Assembly (NCBI RefSeq): GCF_020906515.1
Contig: NC_085851.1
Coordinates: 3,286,001 to 3,350,000 of the forward strand
Length of the DNA: 64,000 nt
Direction: 5' to 3'
DNA from: Vanrija pseudolonga
Lineage: Eukaryota > Basidiomycota > Tremellomycetes > Trichosporonales > Trichosporonaceae
Shown here: positions 1 to 14,002 of the stretch, piece by piece
How positions within the stretch are numbered: the first letter of the stretch is position 1
How the letters are laid out: each line of letters begins with the position of its first letter
Translations under genes and position numbers: made by a program
Notes under the pieces: model-generated
Told to the model about the DNA's origin: nothing
Seen by the model: only the letters and a program-made list of their open reading frames with translations
The model's database searches: none

Positions 1-621
1 CGGGTTGACGTCGAGACAATTAACGCCCTCGACCTCGCGCTCGCGGCCGTTGCCCCATCCCTTGGCGACGTCGAGCGGCGTCATGTACCGCCCTTCCTCC
101 AAGTTGAAGCGGAACACCTCGGTGCCGGTACACGCGACGAGCGCGTCCGCCGAGGGCGCATGGTATCCCAGCGCGCGGCCGTAGATCGGTAGCCGGACGG
201 TGTGGTGCAGTCCGCCCTGGGTGTGCAGCTGCAAGCTCCTGTCGCGCTGGAGATGCAGGCTCTTTGTCCAGTCGTCAGACAGCAGCACAAAGTCGACGTT
301 CTCGGCGTCGGTCACGCGCTGAAACTTCTCGGTAAGCTGCTCGAGATCCCACACCTTGATCATGGGCTTGTACGTCCCCGTGCCGACGGCGTGCAGCCCG
401 TCGGCGGTGGTACGGATCTTGATGGCGGCGACGGGGAACGCAAAGTCCTGGATGAGCTCGAGCTGCCCGAGCGTGTGCTGCGTCCGCACGCGCTTCTTGT
501 GCCCCGCTGTCGTCTTGGTCGGCCGCGCCTTGATCGTCACCCATGAGGGCAGCGAGGTCGACGAGGTCGACGACGGCCCGTTGACCGTGTATACTTTTGG
601 GAATGCTGTTGGCGCCGGCAT
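1..621 (-). CDS. ENP2: Enp2/NOL10 nucleolar WD-repeat protein, N-terminal part (gene runs off the window edge)
   Basis: Single open exon read from ATG at 621 down to base 1, about 207 codons with no stop, so the 3' part lies outside the window. The N-terminus has the NOL10/Enp2 signature: PSWVTIKARPTK, then LELIQDFAFPVAAIKI, GTYKPMIKVWDLEQL, TDAENVDFVLLSDDWTKS and a QLHTQGGLHHT stretch. These follow the yeast Enp2 N-terminus closely from memory. The family is a beta-propeller protein of the nucleolar small-subunit processome, needed for 18S rRNA maturation. The visible piece is the first propeller blades only. It shares a 309-bp divergent promoter with PCP1. No introns are needed here, unlike almost every other gene in the window. 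Confidence 0.93.
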   Translation of the reverse strand, partial: MPAPTAFPKVYTVNGPSSTSSTSLPSWVTIKARPTKTTAGHKKRVRTQHTLGQLELIQDFAFPVAAIKIRTTADGLHAVGTGTYKPMIKVWDLEQLTEKFQRVTDAENVDFVLLSDDWTKSLHLQRDRSLQLHTQGGLHHTVRLPIYGRALGYHAPSADALVACTGTEVFRFNLEEGRYMTPLDVAKGWGNGREREVEGVNCLDVNP

Positions 622-930
622 CGTGGAGTGAGGGACTTGTCGTGGCGAGGGCGGGTAGCGAGGTCGTTGTCCTGCTACTGTGCCGCTGTGCCGAGTGATG
701 ATGGTGATGTTGTTGCAGTCGTCTTGGACCTCTTCGCTCACCGAAATCTTTGACCAGTCGGCGGCGACGGGAGTAAATGTGTCGGTGCCCCACATCCGAC
801 TCTCCCACGGTAGCCTGTGGCAGGACCACCCACCCACTCCACTTTGGTGATCCTGTCGAACATTGCAGCAAGTTCGTCAGCGTCAGCTTCGCCTTGTTCC
901 TCCTCACCACACTCACCTGACCTAGAGACG
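622..930. promoter_or_regulatory. Divergent intergenic region ENP2 / PCP1
   Basis: 309 bp between two divergent start codons. It must hold both promoters and 5' leaders. I see no clear TATA box and no further gene. Confidence 0.5.
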
Positions 931-2117
931 ATGTCGCTCCGTCTCTGGTCCGGCCTCGCAAGTGCTGCTAGGGCAGCGTGCGCCCCGCCGCTTGCCGCCC
1001 GCGCCAACCTCCGCAGCCTGAGTACCACGGCACAGCTCGCGCGTCTCGTCGCCCCTCCACCGCCCACCACAGCGGCCGCTTCGCCGCTCTCCAAGCTGCG
1101 CTTCGCTTGGCCCAGAACCCCTGCTGCGGCGCCAACAGCGTCCTCTTCCACCCCATTGGCATCTCCCTTCTCGTTCACGTCGTCGTTCTTCCGCCGCGCG
1201 TTCAGCTCGTCGCCTGCGCGGGCCGTGCGCGACACCTACTTCCCCCGGAGTAGCCGAAGGAGCTCTGGCGGCGGCTGGGGCGGCGGCGGCGGACAGCGCA
1301 GACCGCCGAGCTGGTGGAGAAATTTCCGGTATCGCCTCGACGCCATCTCGCCCAACGGCATCACGTATGCCCTCATCGGCATCAACACGGCCGTCTTCCT
1401 GCTCTGGCAGTATGGCTACAGTTCCTATGTGAGCTTTGCGAGCTAGGCCTGGCGAATCACTCACACACCCAGCAACGATTCCAGGACCCATCAACCCTCA
1501 TCTTCATGACCAAGAACTTTGTCCTCTCCGAGATGAACATTCTCCAGGGCCGCATCTGGACCCTCATCACCTCGTGCTTCAGCCACCAGAACTCGACGCA
1601 CATCTTGTTCAACATGCTCAGTCTGTACTTCATTGCCCCATCGGTCGCCGGGTAAGTGCCGCCCCCCCCCCCGCGCGGCTACCTCCTGACACCCCCCCAG
1701 CCTTATCGGCACGTCGGCCTTCCTCGGGCTCTACCTCGGTGGCGGTATTGTCTCGTCCCTCATCTCGCTCGCCGCGAAGCGCTACTACGGCGACAAGAAC
1801 GGCACCGTCGGCGCCTCGGGTGCAGTCCTCGCCACTCTCGCATTCTTCGGCACCATCTTCCCCCGGTCCACCTTCCTCGTCTTCTTCATCGTCCCCATGC
1901 CAGCCTGGGCCCTCATCGGTGGCATGCTTGCTGTGAGTCAAGATGATTTGCGAGACCGGCCAGTACTCCCTAACACATCCAGTGGGACCTGTATGGAACA
2001 CTTTCACACCGCCAGACCCGGATCGACTCGGCTGGCCATGTGGGTGGCATCCTCGCCGGTGTGCTCTACGCCCTGCGCGTCCGTCGCCGTGGTGTGTCAA
2101 GAGGAATTCGGTGGTAG
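931..2117 (+). CDS. PCP1: Mitochondrial rhomboid protease (PCP1/RBD1/PARL type)
   Basis: Exons 931-1428, 1473-1651, 1701-1932 and 1983-2117. The joined frame is intact and ends at TAG 2115-2117, giving about 347 residues. The N-terminus is Arg/Ala/Ser-rich without acids for the first 60 residues (a mitochondrial presequence), then a Gly-rich patch. The rhomboid core follows: a first membrane helix (NGITYALIGINTAVFLLW), WTLITSCFSHQNSTHILFNM, the catalytic serine in VGASGAVLAT, and the catalytic histidine in GHVGGILAGVLYAL in the last exon. Rhomboids of this type are inner-membrane serine proteases that process cytochrome c peroxidase and the dynamin Mgm1 in yeast. Intron 2 contains an 11-base C run. 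The start at 931 is chosen because it opens the presequence; the frame is open upstream but has no other ATG after 817. Confidence 0.93.
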
Positions 2118-2372
2118 ACTCGAATGTAGGCATCCTGCAATGTACTTTTCCCCAGTTCGTCATGCACCATCGCAATGCCACTGCTGCCCTCGTGACTCTG
2201 TCCGTTGTCACCACGAAACTACATCCGTCATGAGGGTCATAAGGAAGTGTCGCGGAAGGGACGTAAAAATCTAGGTTTTGGTGATTGGGTGTACAACAAG
2301 GTGGGCTAGATGAGATGCCAGTGTGTATTGCCGAGTCCTCGCGAAGAAGAATGGGATGGGATGGGGTCACGC

Positions 2373-5207
2373 TCAGGTGTAGGCGTCGATAAAGTCTCGA
2401 GTAACGCTGTTGAACTCGCCAAAGGGGTTCTGTTCCTCGCTGCTGCCGCCACCAATGAGCTCCTTGGGCGTCTGGATGCCGGGCGTGCCAGGTACTGCCG
2501 CCGCAAGGGAACCAGCCTGACCATGGATAATGTCCTGGTCGTCGCGGTCAAAGTCGAGTGACTTGCTGTCGCGAATCGTGCGGAAGTTGACAGTGTCAAC
2601 ACCGTTCGACTCGGCCGGAATGATCGGGGGTGTCATGTGCCGCAGCAGACCCCACGAAACGTTCTGGAACCACTTGTGCTGCTTGACCTCGGACGCGCCG
2701 GAAGACGAGCCTAAGCGCTTGTGCTCGTCCTTTGTGAGGAGCTTTCGAATCAGCGACTTGCACAACGTCGTCGTCGGTCTGTCGTCAGGGAAGTGGACCT
2801 CAGACTTGAGCACGTTGCTGAAGGTTGTGTTGCGGTCTCTGCCCTTGAAAGGAGTGGTTGCAAACTGCCAATGTTAGTTATGTTTGCAGGCATGTGTACC
2901 ACACTCACGACCATCTCGTAGATCAGGATGCCCAAGGTCCACCAGTCGACGGCAGAAGTGTGACCACATCCCTTGATCACCTCAGGGGCAATATATTCTG
3001 TAATGTCAGCGGAATGTTTACAAACGCCGGGGGATCATCCTCATCTTCTCACCCTCTGTTCCCACAAACGAGTTGGTGCGGAAATCGGCAATACAGCTGC
3101 GCGTGTCGACAAGGAAGACACCATTCGTGGTGCTTTGCTTGATCGTGGCAGGTGCACCACCGGGCTCCCCCGACTGCTTTGACAAGTCAAAGTCTGACAA
3201 CATGATGTGGCCCGACTGGTGCAACAGGATGTCTGGGTATGTTAGTGTGTGGAAACAGGGGGGGGGGGCCGCGCAAGACTCACTCTCCGGCTTGAGGTCA
3301 CGGTAGATGTAGCCGTTCAGGTGCAGATACTCGAGAGCGGCAATGACCTCGGCGGCGTAGAACTTGGCGTGCTCCTCGGCAAGACACTTTCCGGGACGGG
3401 TCTGCAGGGCACGGAAGAACTCGCCGCCCATGCAGTAGTCGAGAACGAAGAAGAGGTAGTCCTGCGACTGGAAGGAGTGGAAAAGCGTCACGATGAACGG
3501 GTGGTTCGCCGTAGCCAAGATTTCCTGCTCAGCCAGAGCACGCTTGATCTTGTTGCGCTTGATCATCTCCTTTTTGGAGAGAACCTTCATGGCAAACAGC
3601 TTGTCCGTCTTCTTCTCTCGCACCAGGTAGACCTTGCCAACGTCGCCCTTGCCAAGAAGCTTGATCTTTTGGAACGAGCTGGGTGACACCTGCACCGAGC
3701 TCGTCTTGATCGAGTTGGAGCTGTACGTGCGTCTGAAGGCAGCCTTGTGCGGTGGGTCGGTGGGCAAAGGAACACCCAAGTTGGGGTCGCGACTGGCTTT
3801 GCCGACAGTGCTGGTAGAATGTGACCGAGATCCGCGGGTTCCCGTGGCCGAAAGCTTGGATGGCTTGAGCAGAGAAGGGGTTCCAGAGCGCGCTGGTGTC
3901 GACATGCCTGAGGCTGACGGCGACCCGGGCATGTGGGCGACGGAGGCTCCAGGCGGCGATGCCGTCAGGTCTACCGACCCACCACCAAGTGCGGGCTGAG
4001 GTACTGGAAGAGGTTGCTCCGGCGTCGTGACAATCTTGACGGGAAGTGGGGGGACACTCGGGGTATCATGCTTGCTGCCGCCACTGGCGAAGAGTGCCTT
4101 GGCGTTGGGTGCTGAGACGACACGGCGGATGAAGCGCGTTGCAGCTGAACCCTTTGTGGAGGGCGATTTTGTGCCTCGTGGCTCCTCGCGCGATACGGAG
4201 GCGTCGCGCTTCCTTCCAGGCGTATGGGGCGACGTGTGAGACGTTGACCTCGAGTCTGGGGGGCTCGCGCTGCTGCTCGACTTTGTCTTTGACAAGCCCT
4301 TGTACTTTTCAGCCTTGCTTCTGCCAAGGGAGCCCCCGTCATGGCCCGTGGCCACGCTGGTGCTGCTACCAACCGGTGTTGAGAAGAAGCGGCCCTTGAA
4401 CCCGGCACCGCCCACGCTCGGCGAACGCGGTGGTGGATGTGCGTTGGGACCGCCGCCGCTAGTTGTTGTGCGGAGAGACGTTGTGGAGCCGGTCACGATT
4501 GCGGGGAGGGCGGGGGACGCCGAAGAAGTGTTTGTCATGAACGAGGTAGGTATGCGAGACCGTGAGGAAGACGACGAGCGATCTGTCGTGTGGGTCGACG
4601 AGATCGAGTAGGCGTTCGAGTCTGGGCGGTTGTCACTGCGCGATGTGGACGGGCCGAGTGGGGCGTTTGGCGCCGCAGCACCACCTACAGCGGCACTGCT
4701 CGTGGTGGAGGTCGCGTTCCAGGGCTCGGCCGGGTATGCACTGGGAGGGAACGGTGATGGGCCGTTTGAGCTTGGTATGGAACCCGAGGGGGACGACGAC
4801 ATTGCAAAAGGTGCACTATGGACCGAGCTTGCCTGTTCGTGACTTGGCTCACGGACATCGTGCTCATCCACGGCGAGTTTGTCAGCAGCGTGGGTGACTG
4901 CCGTCGCAAAGTCGTCGCTCGCACCAAAAGGTGACGAGACCTCTAATTCCGGAATCATGGGTGCACTGTCGTAGTGGTTGTCGTGGGCGTGCTCGCCGCC
5001 CTTTGCCGAGCCATTGCTGTTGCCGTTTGCATTCTTGTTGAGCTTGAATACTGACCGCCAGCGCGAGGAATGACCGTGGGTTCCAGAGGGTGAGCCTGGC
5101 CGCACAGGGTAAGGTTGGCCTGTAAATGACCCCGACGGCGTCGAGGAACCAATACCCCCTGTGGGCGAGTACTGATGTGGGGGTGCTGATGCAAGGGAAG
5201 AAGACAT
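2373..5207 (-). CDS. FPK1: AGC-family Ser/Thr kinase, FPK1/KIN82/NRC-2 type (flippase kinase)
   Basis: Exons 5207-3284, 3232-3053, 2997-2909 and 2864-2373, 894 residues. Residues 1 to about 510 are Ser/Pro/Thr-rich and probably disordered. The kinase domain then starts at [18 protein letters not shown] (glycine-rich loop) with the lysine in [11 protein letters not shown]. It continues through the catalytic loop [13 protein letters not shown] and the DFDLSK form of the DFG motif that typifies this AGC branch. The spliced activation segment [18 protein letters not shown] follows, then [13 protein letters not shown] at the C-terminus. A long insert between DFDLSK and the activation loop also fits NRC-2/Fpk1. 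Known members phosphorylate plasma-membrane lipid flippases (Dnf1/2). Intron 1 (3233-3283) carries an 11-base C run. A 19-base C run on the transcript strand lies 18-36 nt upstream of the ATG. Confidence 0.95.
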
Positions 5208-7301
5208 TGGGTGCGAGATGGGCCGGGGGGGGGGGGGGGGGGGACGAAGAAGATGTTGGGGTTGTGCGAGTGCAAGGTTGTTTGTCGCGGCGAGATGGAT
5301 CCCACTGTTGTTGGGCGGGGACGTGTTCTAACGCGCTAGACGGACGGGGAGGCCAAAGTCGAAGGGGCGTCGATCCGGGCGAGTTGCTTGGTTGATTCCT
5401 TTGGGTGTGTTGTAATATAGCGCGCTTTGCTGCGTTGCGCTGCTGCAGACGAAACAACAATGGGGTGGGGGAGGGCTACTGGTCCATAGGATTGTTGGAA
5501 TGCGCCGGGCGAGGTGTACCGAGTGTTGACTTTGTTCTTGGTCAATGACTTGTTGGGTTTGTAACGCGCGTGACGACGACGCGAGTGGGAGGGGAGTGGG
5601 GGGTGGGAGAGTGCGGGTAGGCGGCGTCGCGGGGGGGATGTCGTCGTTGGACACAAAGACAAGGTCGAGTCGTCGAAGGAAGGGAAGGAAGGGGAGGCGG
5701 TGTCGGGCGAAGGTGTAGTCGACGCCGGTAGTGGTTGTGGTGTGTGTCACGTTTGATCACAAGATGTGGTTGTGGATGATGGAATGCTGCAGTGGGTGGT
5801 GGGGTGGGGGTGGTGGTGCAGTGCAACCAGGTGGCTGTGGCTGCTGTGGTTGCTGCTGCTTGCCTGCCTAGGTTGTTGCTGCCTGGCTACTTACTTGCTA
5901 ATGCTGGGTGCTATTAGGCCCAACGGAAAAGACGGCCCAAGGAAGGTTGGTCACCCAAAGAAAGGCAAGGCAAGGCGTGAGGCCAGAGAACTGTGGTCGT
6001 CGTCGTCGTCGTTCCCACTAGGCGCGGTTGCGGCTGTAAACCCCGTCCTTGTAAAAGAGCAGGTCTCTTTGTAATCTTCAAGCCGCTCCCCAGCCCCCGC
6101 CCCGCCGCGACTCATACCCACCCACCCCAGGGCCACCCCTTCCTTCCCGGCCCTGGAAAATACCTGAACTCGGGTCTCACGCGGCGCGGCCAATACACCC
6201 CCCTCGACGCGAATGTGCACGCCAGCGTACCGACAGTGCGCCCAGCGTCCATCAAAAAACGCCTTGTATTAAGTCGTATGCATAGGCCCTAACAAAACTA
6301 GGCCGTATAGAAGCAAGGAAGCAAGTAGCGCAGTCAGCCAACGCAGCAGCACCCACAGCGCCATGTACCATCCATTCACGCACGCACGTACTTCCGCACC
6401 GTCTGTTGACACGCGAGCCCAGGCCCAGCCAGCCAGCCTGCCAGGCGCGCCAACGACTCAAGGCTGATTCCCGCCGCCGCTGCGCCGCCCAGCCGTCCCC
6501 CCATGTGTTCAGGGGGAAGATCGCAACTGGTGCGGCGAGGAAGCTAGCTGGCAGTGCGCGCCTATGTAGGATGGGGGCGGTCATTCATTGCTGCAATTAA
6601 CAATAAAGAGATCCACGCCTGGGCACATAAAGGGGGTTGCTCCAATGCACACACAGTATTGTATCGACGACACGACAATGCAACAACCCTCGTTTGAGAT
6701 TCCCGCAGTGACGGCTACGAGACCAAGCCCGCCCGCTCGCCCTGGTGCCGTATCAACAAATCTTTGCATTGCTTCCCGAGACTAAGGTGCAGAGCTTTCC
6801 CGCGCACCCCCGAGCAGCATCATCCCTAAACCTGACGAGAGAGAGTGAGCCACGTCGAGCCGAGCGCCATGCGTGGACGGTGATGGGTTGACTTGCCGCA
6901 CGCACAAAGAAGTCGGGCAGGCACTACACCCGGCGTGGTGCTGTGCCTGGTCCTGGCTGGGCCGGCTGGGCAGAGGGGGGGGGGCAGCCCAGTGCTGTCC
7001 GAAACGATGATCACCGCGGGCACCATCCGCCCGGCGTGCGACACACTACGCGCAACATGACACACGCGGAGAAGAGACTGACGAGGTGCGACCTCGCTCC
7101 TGCGATCCGCTCATTACGTACCTCGTGCCCGCCTCGAGCGGCGCACACTGCAGCAGCTCGCTCCACGATGCACCTCGCTCACGCGCTCGTGCAGCCAGCC
7201 GCGAATAGCCCCATGCACGCCCACCCGACGTGTCTGAACAAACCTTTTTCGCAGCAGCATCCGACGACAGTCCAGAACCCAGAACCGGCACAGTGAGTGA
7301 C
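5208..7301. other. Long divergent spacer FPK1 / GMD, no gene seen
   Basis: 2.1 kb between two divergent start codons. It includes a 19-base G run (5225-5243) in the FPK1 leader, then T/G-rich sequence to about 5900. A GTGAGT donor-like site at 7293, nine bases before the GMD start codon, could mark a leader intron. All open frames inside look like chance frames without splice logic or recognisable domains. Confidence 0.4.
5225..5243 (+). repeat. 19-base homopolymer G run
   Basis: Pure G on the plus strand, pure C in the FPK1 transcript leader, 18-36 nt upstream of its start codon. Confidence 0.85.
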
Positions 7302-9375
<2,074 letters not shown>

Positions 9376-9579
9376 CGCGCGTGTGTGCGAGCGCGGCGAG
9401 CGCAGCGAGCGCGCGACGCGCGTAGGAGGAGGGAGGCAGTTCGCTGTACCACTTTGTGCAGTACCTGTAGCATATCAATGGACACTGCTGTGTGAGCGTG
9501 AGATGAGAGTGAGTGCGGCCTTCGGCTTCTCGCCGTCATCAGTCAACGCCCGCAAACAAACCACAATACATGCGACGTC

Positions 9580-9614
9580 CACACCACACCACACCACACC
9601 ACACCCACCCACAC
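9580..9614. repeat. CACAC/CCACA short tandem run
   Basis: A low-complexity run of repeated CACAC-type units lies between the convergent ends of the GMD and glutaredoxin genes. It is a simple microsatellite in the 3' flanks. Confidence 0.7.
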
Positions 9615-9623
9615 CACCCACGC

Positions 9624-10783
9624 CTATGAGTACGAAACCAGCCCGTTCATCAACAGCTTCTTGAGCCCGCCCTCGGCGTGCAAGAGGTCCATGTCGTCGC
9701 TGCCGCCAATCGACACCCAGTCGATGATGAGGTTGGGCACTGTGCGCCGGTTGGTGAGGTACTGGAGGAAGTTTTGGATGATGGGGCCGTCGTCTGGGCG
9801 TGTTGTTAGCACGCGAGCGTAGCGAGCGGCGCGGGCGCAGGCTGGGCTGCTCTGACGGCGTAGGGCGCCGGCGCAACGACCGCCTCCCCCACTCACCCCG
9901 TGTGTCCAGCTCGATAATGTACGGCTGCGGGTGTATGCTGTACTGCTTGAGAATGTTCTTGCCGTTCTTCGAGTACGGGCAGTAGGTCTGGCGGCGTGAG
10001 CACACGCCACGCACACACACACACGCTGCTTACCTTGGAGAACATGGTCACCCGCTGCATCGACTCCGCGTGGACGACCCACGAGTCCTCGAACACGTCG
10101 ACCTGCTCGGGATCCGCCTTGAGCAGCATGTCCTGGAACCCCTTGACGCCCATAGCCTCGAGCTCGGCGGCGGTCGGCTCCTCAAAATCCGATGGGAACT
10201 TGCCGTTCTGCCCAATCCACCAGATGAGCGAGCGCGTCTGGAGCGTCTTGTCATTCGCCAGCTCGGCCTCCTTGCTCTTGATGGCCGCGCCCTCGGCGGC
10301 AATCTCCTCCTCGGTCTTGGACGCCTCCTCGATGGCGTTGTCGACGGCCTTCTCATCGTCGGTGAGGAACTCGTCGTCGCCATCGTCGTGGTGGTGCGGC
10401 GTCACCTTTGAGCCTGTGCCCGCGCCCGCGCCCGCTACCCGGCCGCCGGGGACCTTGCCGCTCTTGTGGTTGTTGTGCACGGGCACGTCGGTCTTGCGCG
10501 GCACGGGTACGGCAGGCGCCTTGTCGCCGCGCGTCGATGTGAGCGCAAACAGCAACAGGCCGGCAACGACAAGCAGCACGAACGGCGTCGACCACCGTCC
10601 GCGCGATTTGACGAGCTGTACCAGCCGGCGCGAGGGCGACAGGCCGGCACCGCGCCGCCGGTCGCCGCCGTTAGGTAGCGGCAAGCCCGACGGCGACTTT
10701 TCAGAGAACGAGGGGACCGAGATGGTCGGCATGGACGGCTTTGGTGCGCGGCGCGGCGTGAGCGATCCAAGGCTGGGGAGCAT
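9624..10783 (-). CDS. Membrane-anchored monothiol glutaredoxin (Grx6/Grx7-like, secretory pathway)
   Basis: Exons 10783-10034, 9987-9897 and 9793-9624, 336 residues. A Ser/Pro-rich cytosolic-type N-terminus is followed by one membrane helix (PFVLLVVAGLLLFAL, residues about 67-81). An acidic linker with an EEEIAAEGAAIKSKEAEL coiled-coil-like segment comes next. The glutaredoxin domain has the CPYS active site (TYCPYSKNGKNIL), the cis-proline region RRTVPNLIIDW and the glutathione-binding GGSDDM. Only the first cysteine of the active site is present, as in Grx6/Grx7 of the early secretory pathway. The type II topology puts the domain in the lumen. The open frame continues upstream to an ATG at 10997-10999 but that stretch looks non-coding, so 10783 is preferred. 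Confidence 0.92.
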
Positions 10784-12385
10784 GTAGCGTGGGGGTGGAT
10801 ATTGCCGTCGGCGTGTCCACTGGAGAAGAGACCAAGTGGGTAGAGTTGTGATGACAAGTGTCGGAGCGAGCGAGCGAGCGAGCGGAGTGGCCTGGCGCGA
10901 TGCGAGCCGAGTGCGTGATCGGCGTCCTGAGAGGGGCAAACAAACGCCGTAGAGCGAGCGAGATGGTACTGTAAATGCGACGACGCAGCCAGCAGCCAAC
11001 GGTTACCAGACCCAGAGAGCAGGCAGTCAGGCGTAAAAGGCTTCGGGGAGGCGTTGCCGTTGAGGGAAGTCGGCCTGAAGTGGGCTTTGGGGGGTGGAGG
11101 GCGCCAGAGGGCGCGCGGGCAGAGGAGAGGGCCGCGGCGGCGGAGGCGTTTCTTGGCAGCAGTTAATCTGGACGCTAGGGAGGGTGGGATCGCGCGGGGG
11201 TGGTGTGGTCGCGGTGGTGTGGTCTCGGCGTCTGGGTGGTCGATGGCGCGCGTGTTACACGAGCAAGCGACGCGCTGTGGAGTTGATGGGAAAGGAAGAA
11301 GACGAAGATGATGTGATGCAGCAAGGCAATGTGCGATGTGATTGTGGGTGGGCTGCTGGGCTGGGCGATAATGTGGCAAGCAACGGCACCCCGCAGTTCC
11401 CGACGTTTGACGCTAGCGGTGTTAGCCTTTGTCCCCCTCGACGTGTGCTGAATCGCAAGCAGGCAGCGAGGGTGAATCGCGGGTGCGTGGAGCAGAGAGA
11501 GGGAGGGAGGGAGGGAGCGCATGCGCACCTTGAATTGAGTGTGGAAGGCGAGTAAGTGGACGGACGATGGCAGCAACTGCGACGACTACCTCGACGCGCC
11601 CGCCTCACACACGCACGCACGCACAACAAATACCCAACGGACAACACGGCGACCATTGACTGATTCCCTGTGCTGCATGTGCTGGGCATATCTGATCCCC
11701 GCAGAGCTCATACCCGACTGACTTGACCCGCCTGCCTTGCCTCCCTTGTCACGGCAGTAATAATCACGGCACTCTACTGTGGACGGCGGCGGGCCAGACT
11801 GCCTGCCTCGTTCAGTCTGTCTGTCAGTTCAGTCTGGTCGCTCAGGGACAAAGGGAGCAGGCAGGCAGCTGCACGCTGCGCCTTTGCCGCGCGCCCATTC
11901 CTTCCACCTTGCTCGAGCATTGCATGTTGCCCTCGACTAGCTTAAACCTAGCCCGCAGTCCTTAGGCTTTCTACAATTCACTCGTCATGGCAGCCACCCC
12001 GCGGCACGCAAACCGTACACAAACCAGTTATTCACTCAACGGCCCATTAGCCCATTCACAAGTGTATCGCGCGACCACCAGCCAGGCCCCCCCTACATAA
12101 GCATGACGCCGCTTCTACCTTTAATCACGTGCACAAACTCAACCTTACCTGCTATCTACCAGACGACCACCACTCCCACCACACCCACACTCCGTCGGAT
12201 CGCACTCAGAGCACGGCCACACCCACTGCCACTCATACGCATTCACATGGTGACAACCCTACATGACCATGATCACGAAAGCCGATGTGTGCGCTTTGAA
12301 AGTCTTCTTGTGGAGTTACTATTTACAATTGGGTGGTGCGAGCCAGCTCTTGGTACAGAGCCGGATCAACAGCCATGATGGGTGT
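10784..12385. other. 1.6 kb spacer upstream of the glutaredoxin, no gene seen
   Basis: Between the glutaredoxin start and the 3' end of the two-RRM gene (both on the minus strand). Contains a GAGCGAGC microsatellite-like run near 10864-10882 and a GGGAGGGAGG run near 11500-11517. No frame with domain content or convincing splice pairs was found. Confidence 0.4.
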
Positions 12386-14002
12386 TTAGGCGGAGGCCTT
12401 GACCTCCTTGGACTCCTCCTTCGCAGCCTCGCTAGCAAATGTCAGCATCCTTGTGGAGCGCGTAATCACCTACCCAGTCGCCTCGGCGAGCTCAATGGGC
12501 TTCATCTCCTGAGCAATCTTCGCAGTGACCTTGCGGTCACCAACCGACGAGCCGTTGATCTTGTCCACAGCCTCCTGCTGCTGAGTAGGGTCCGCGAGCT
12601 CGACAAAGCCAAAGCCCTTGGAGCCGTGGAAGGGGCGGCGGCCGGGGAGGCGGCGAAGACCGCGGATAACGTTGGCCGACTTGACCTTGATGTCGAGCTT
12701 GGTGAAGAGCTCGGTAAGGCCCTCGTCGTCGACCGAGAAGGGGAGGTTGGCGACAAAGACGGTGTCCTGGATGGTCAGCGGGGTCCACCGCGTTGCGCGC
12801 AGTCCACAGAGGTCCACACTTCGCGCTACCACCTAAACCCGCCTCTCCACTCACCTTGCTGACGTCGCCGGTCAACTCGAGACGAGGCTTCCTCTGCTTG
12901 GGCTCCTTGGGCTCCTTCGCCTCCTTGGGCTTCTTCTCGGCCTTCTCCTTCTCGGACGACTCGCCCTCGGCCTTCTTGGGGGCACGGGTGGCCTTCTTGG
13001 GCTTGGCGGCGTCAGCCTCGCCGTCGACGGGCGCGTCGTCGCCGTCCTCAGGTCCACGGCGGCGAGCAGTCTGGCCGTCAGCACAGCCCCCCTTGTCCCC
13101 TCAACCCACCTTGGTAGCCTTCTTCTTCTTGGGCTTGTCGGCCTTGTCGCCAGACTTCTCGCCCTCGGTAGCCGTCGCCTCGTTGTCAGTCTTGGCGGCC
13201 GCCTTGGTCTCCTTGCGCTCGGCGACGATGGCAGCCTTGCGCTCGGCATTCTCCTCCTTGGAACGGGCAATCTCAAGCGAGATCTTGCGCTCGCCAATCT
13301 CTGTGCGTGTGTTAAGACCTGCCCCTGGTATTCGCATGTCAACCTACCCGTCTCGTTGAGCTTCTCGACGGCGTTCTTGGCATCCTCCTCCTTCTTGTAC
13401 GTCACGAAAGCGTAGCCAGCAGGACGGCGGCTCTTGAAACGGGTAGGAAGGATGACAGAAAGACTGGGGAACAACGCGTCAGAGTCACGTCATCGGCAAT
13501 TGGCGGGGGTACACACATTTCACCACCGGCCTTGACAAAGTGTGCGCGGACCTCCTCTTCGGTAGCCTGTAGCGTGTCAGTCGGCGTGCTGGCGCAGCCA
13601 CACGTGTCTACTTACGGTGAAGGCAAGGTTTCCGACGTAGACCTGCAAAAGGGGTAAGTGTAAGCGCCGTGTTCCAGCCGCATCTAGCCTGCACCCGAGG
13701 CCCGCGGGGAAGGTATAAGGTCGCACGACTTGTCTCGACGCCAGCTTGAGCGCGAGCCAGCTCGCAAGCAAGCATCCCTGCCGCCGCCCCCCTAGACCAG
13801 GTCGTGTAGAGGTGGTGCCACCTTTACCCTGCTCCGCCTCTTCGTTCCTCGGGGCGCCTCGGGGACACAGGCCCTCGCCACCGCACAGTCGAGGCAAGCG
13901 AGCGCTACTTACGCGGAATCCCTCCTCCTCGGGGGTAGCGGCAGCGACCGCGGGGGCGGCCGCGGCGATGGGGGCAGCGGGGGTGTCGTTGGGCGCGGTC
14001 AT
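12386..14002 (-). CDS. Two-RRM RNA-binding protein (Rnp24-like layout)
   Basis: Exons 14002-13913, 13642-13616, 13566-13517, 13463-13348, 13300-13110, 13070-12855, 12766-12474 and 12431-12386, 342 residues. RRM1 has RNP2 VYVGNLAFT, encoded exactly by the 27-nt second exon, and RNP1-like RRPAGYAFVTY in exon 4. A Lys/Glu-rich basic linker follows, encoded by exons 5-6. RRM2 has RNP2 TVFVANLPFSVDD and RNP1 SKGFGFVELAD. The layout (Ala-rich head, RRM, charged linker, RRM, short tail) resembles fission-yeast Rnp24, but that match is from memory and the name is not assigned. Its RNA targets cannot be told from sequence. Phase is consistent across all eight exons, which supports the model. Confidence 0.9.

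Noticed and set aside
7230-7301. Upstream GTG start for the GMD gene
   Set aside because: The first in-frame ATG is at 7302; the upstream in-frame part has no ATG and contains a donor-like site.
5208-7301. Protein-coding genes in the FPK1/GMD spacer
   Set aside because: Several 60-140-codon frames exist but none has splice logic, domain content or a consistent start.
10864-10882. CRISPR-like or mobile-element repeats
   Set aside because: Repeats in the window are microsatellites or homopolymers. No spaced direct-repeat array, terminal inverted repeats, transposase, reverse transcriptase or integrase sequence was seen.
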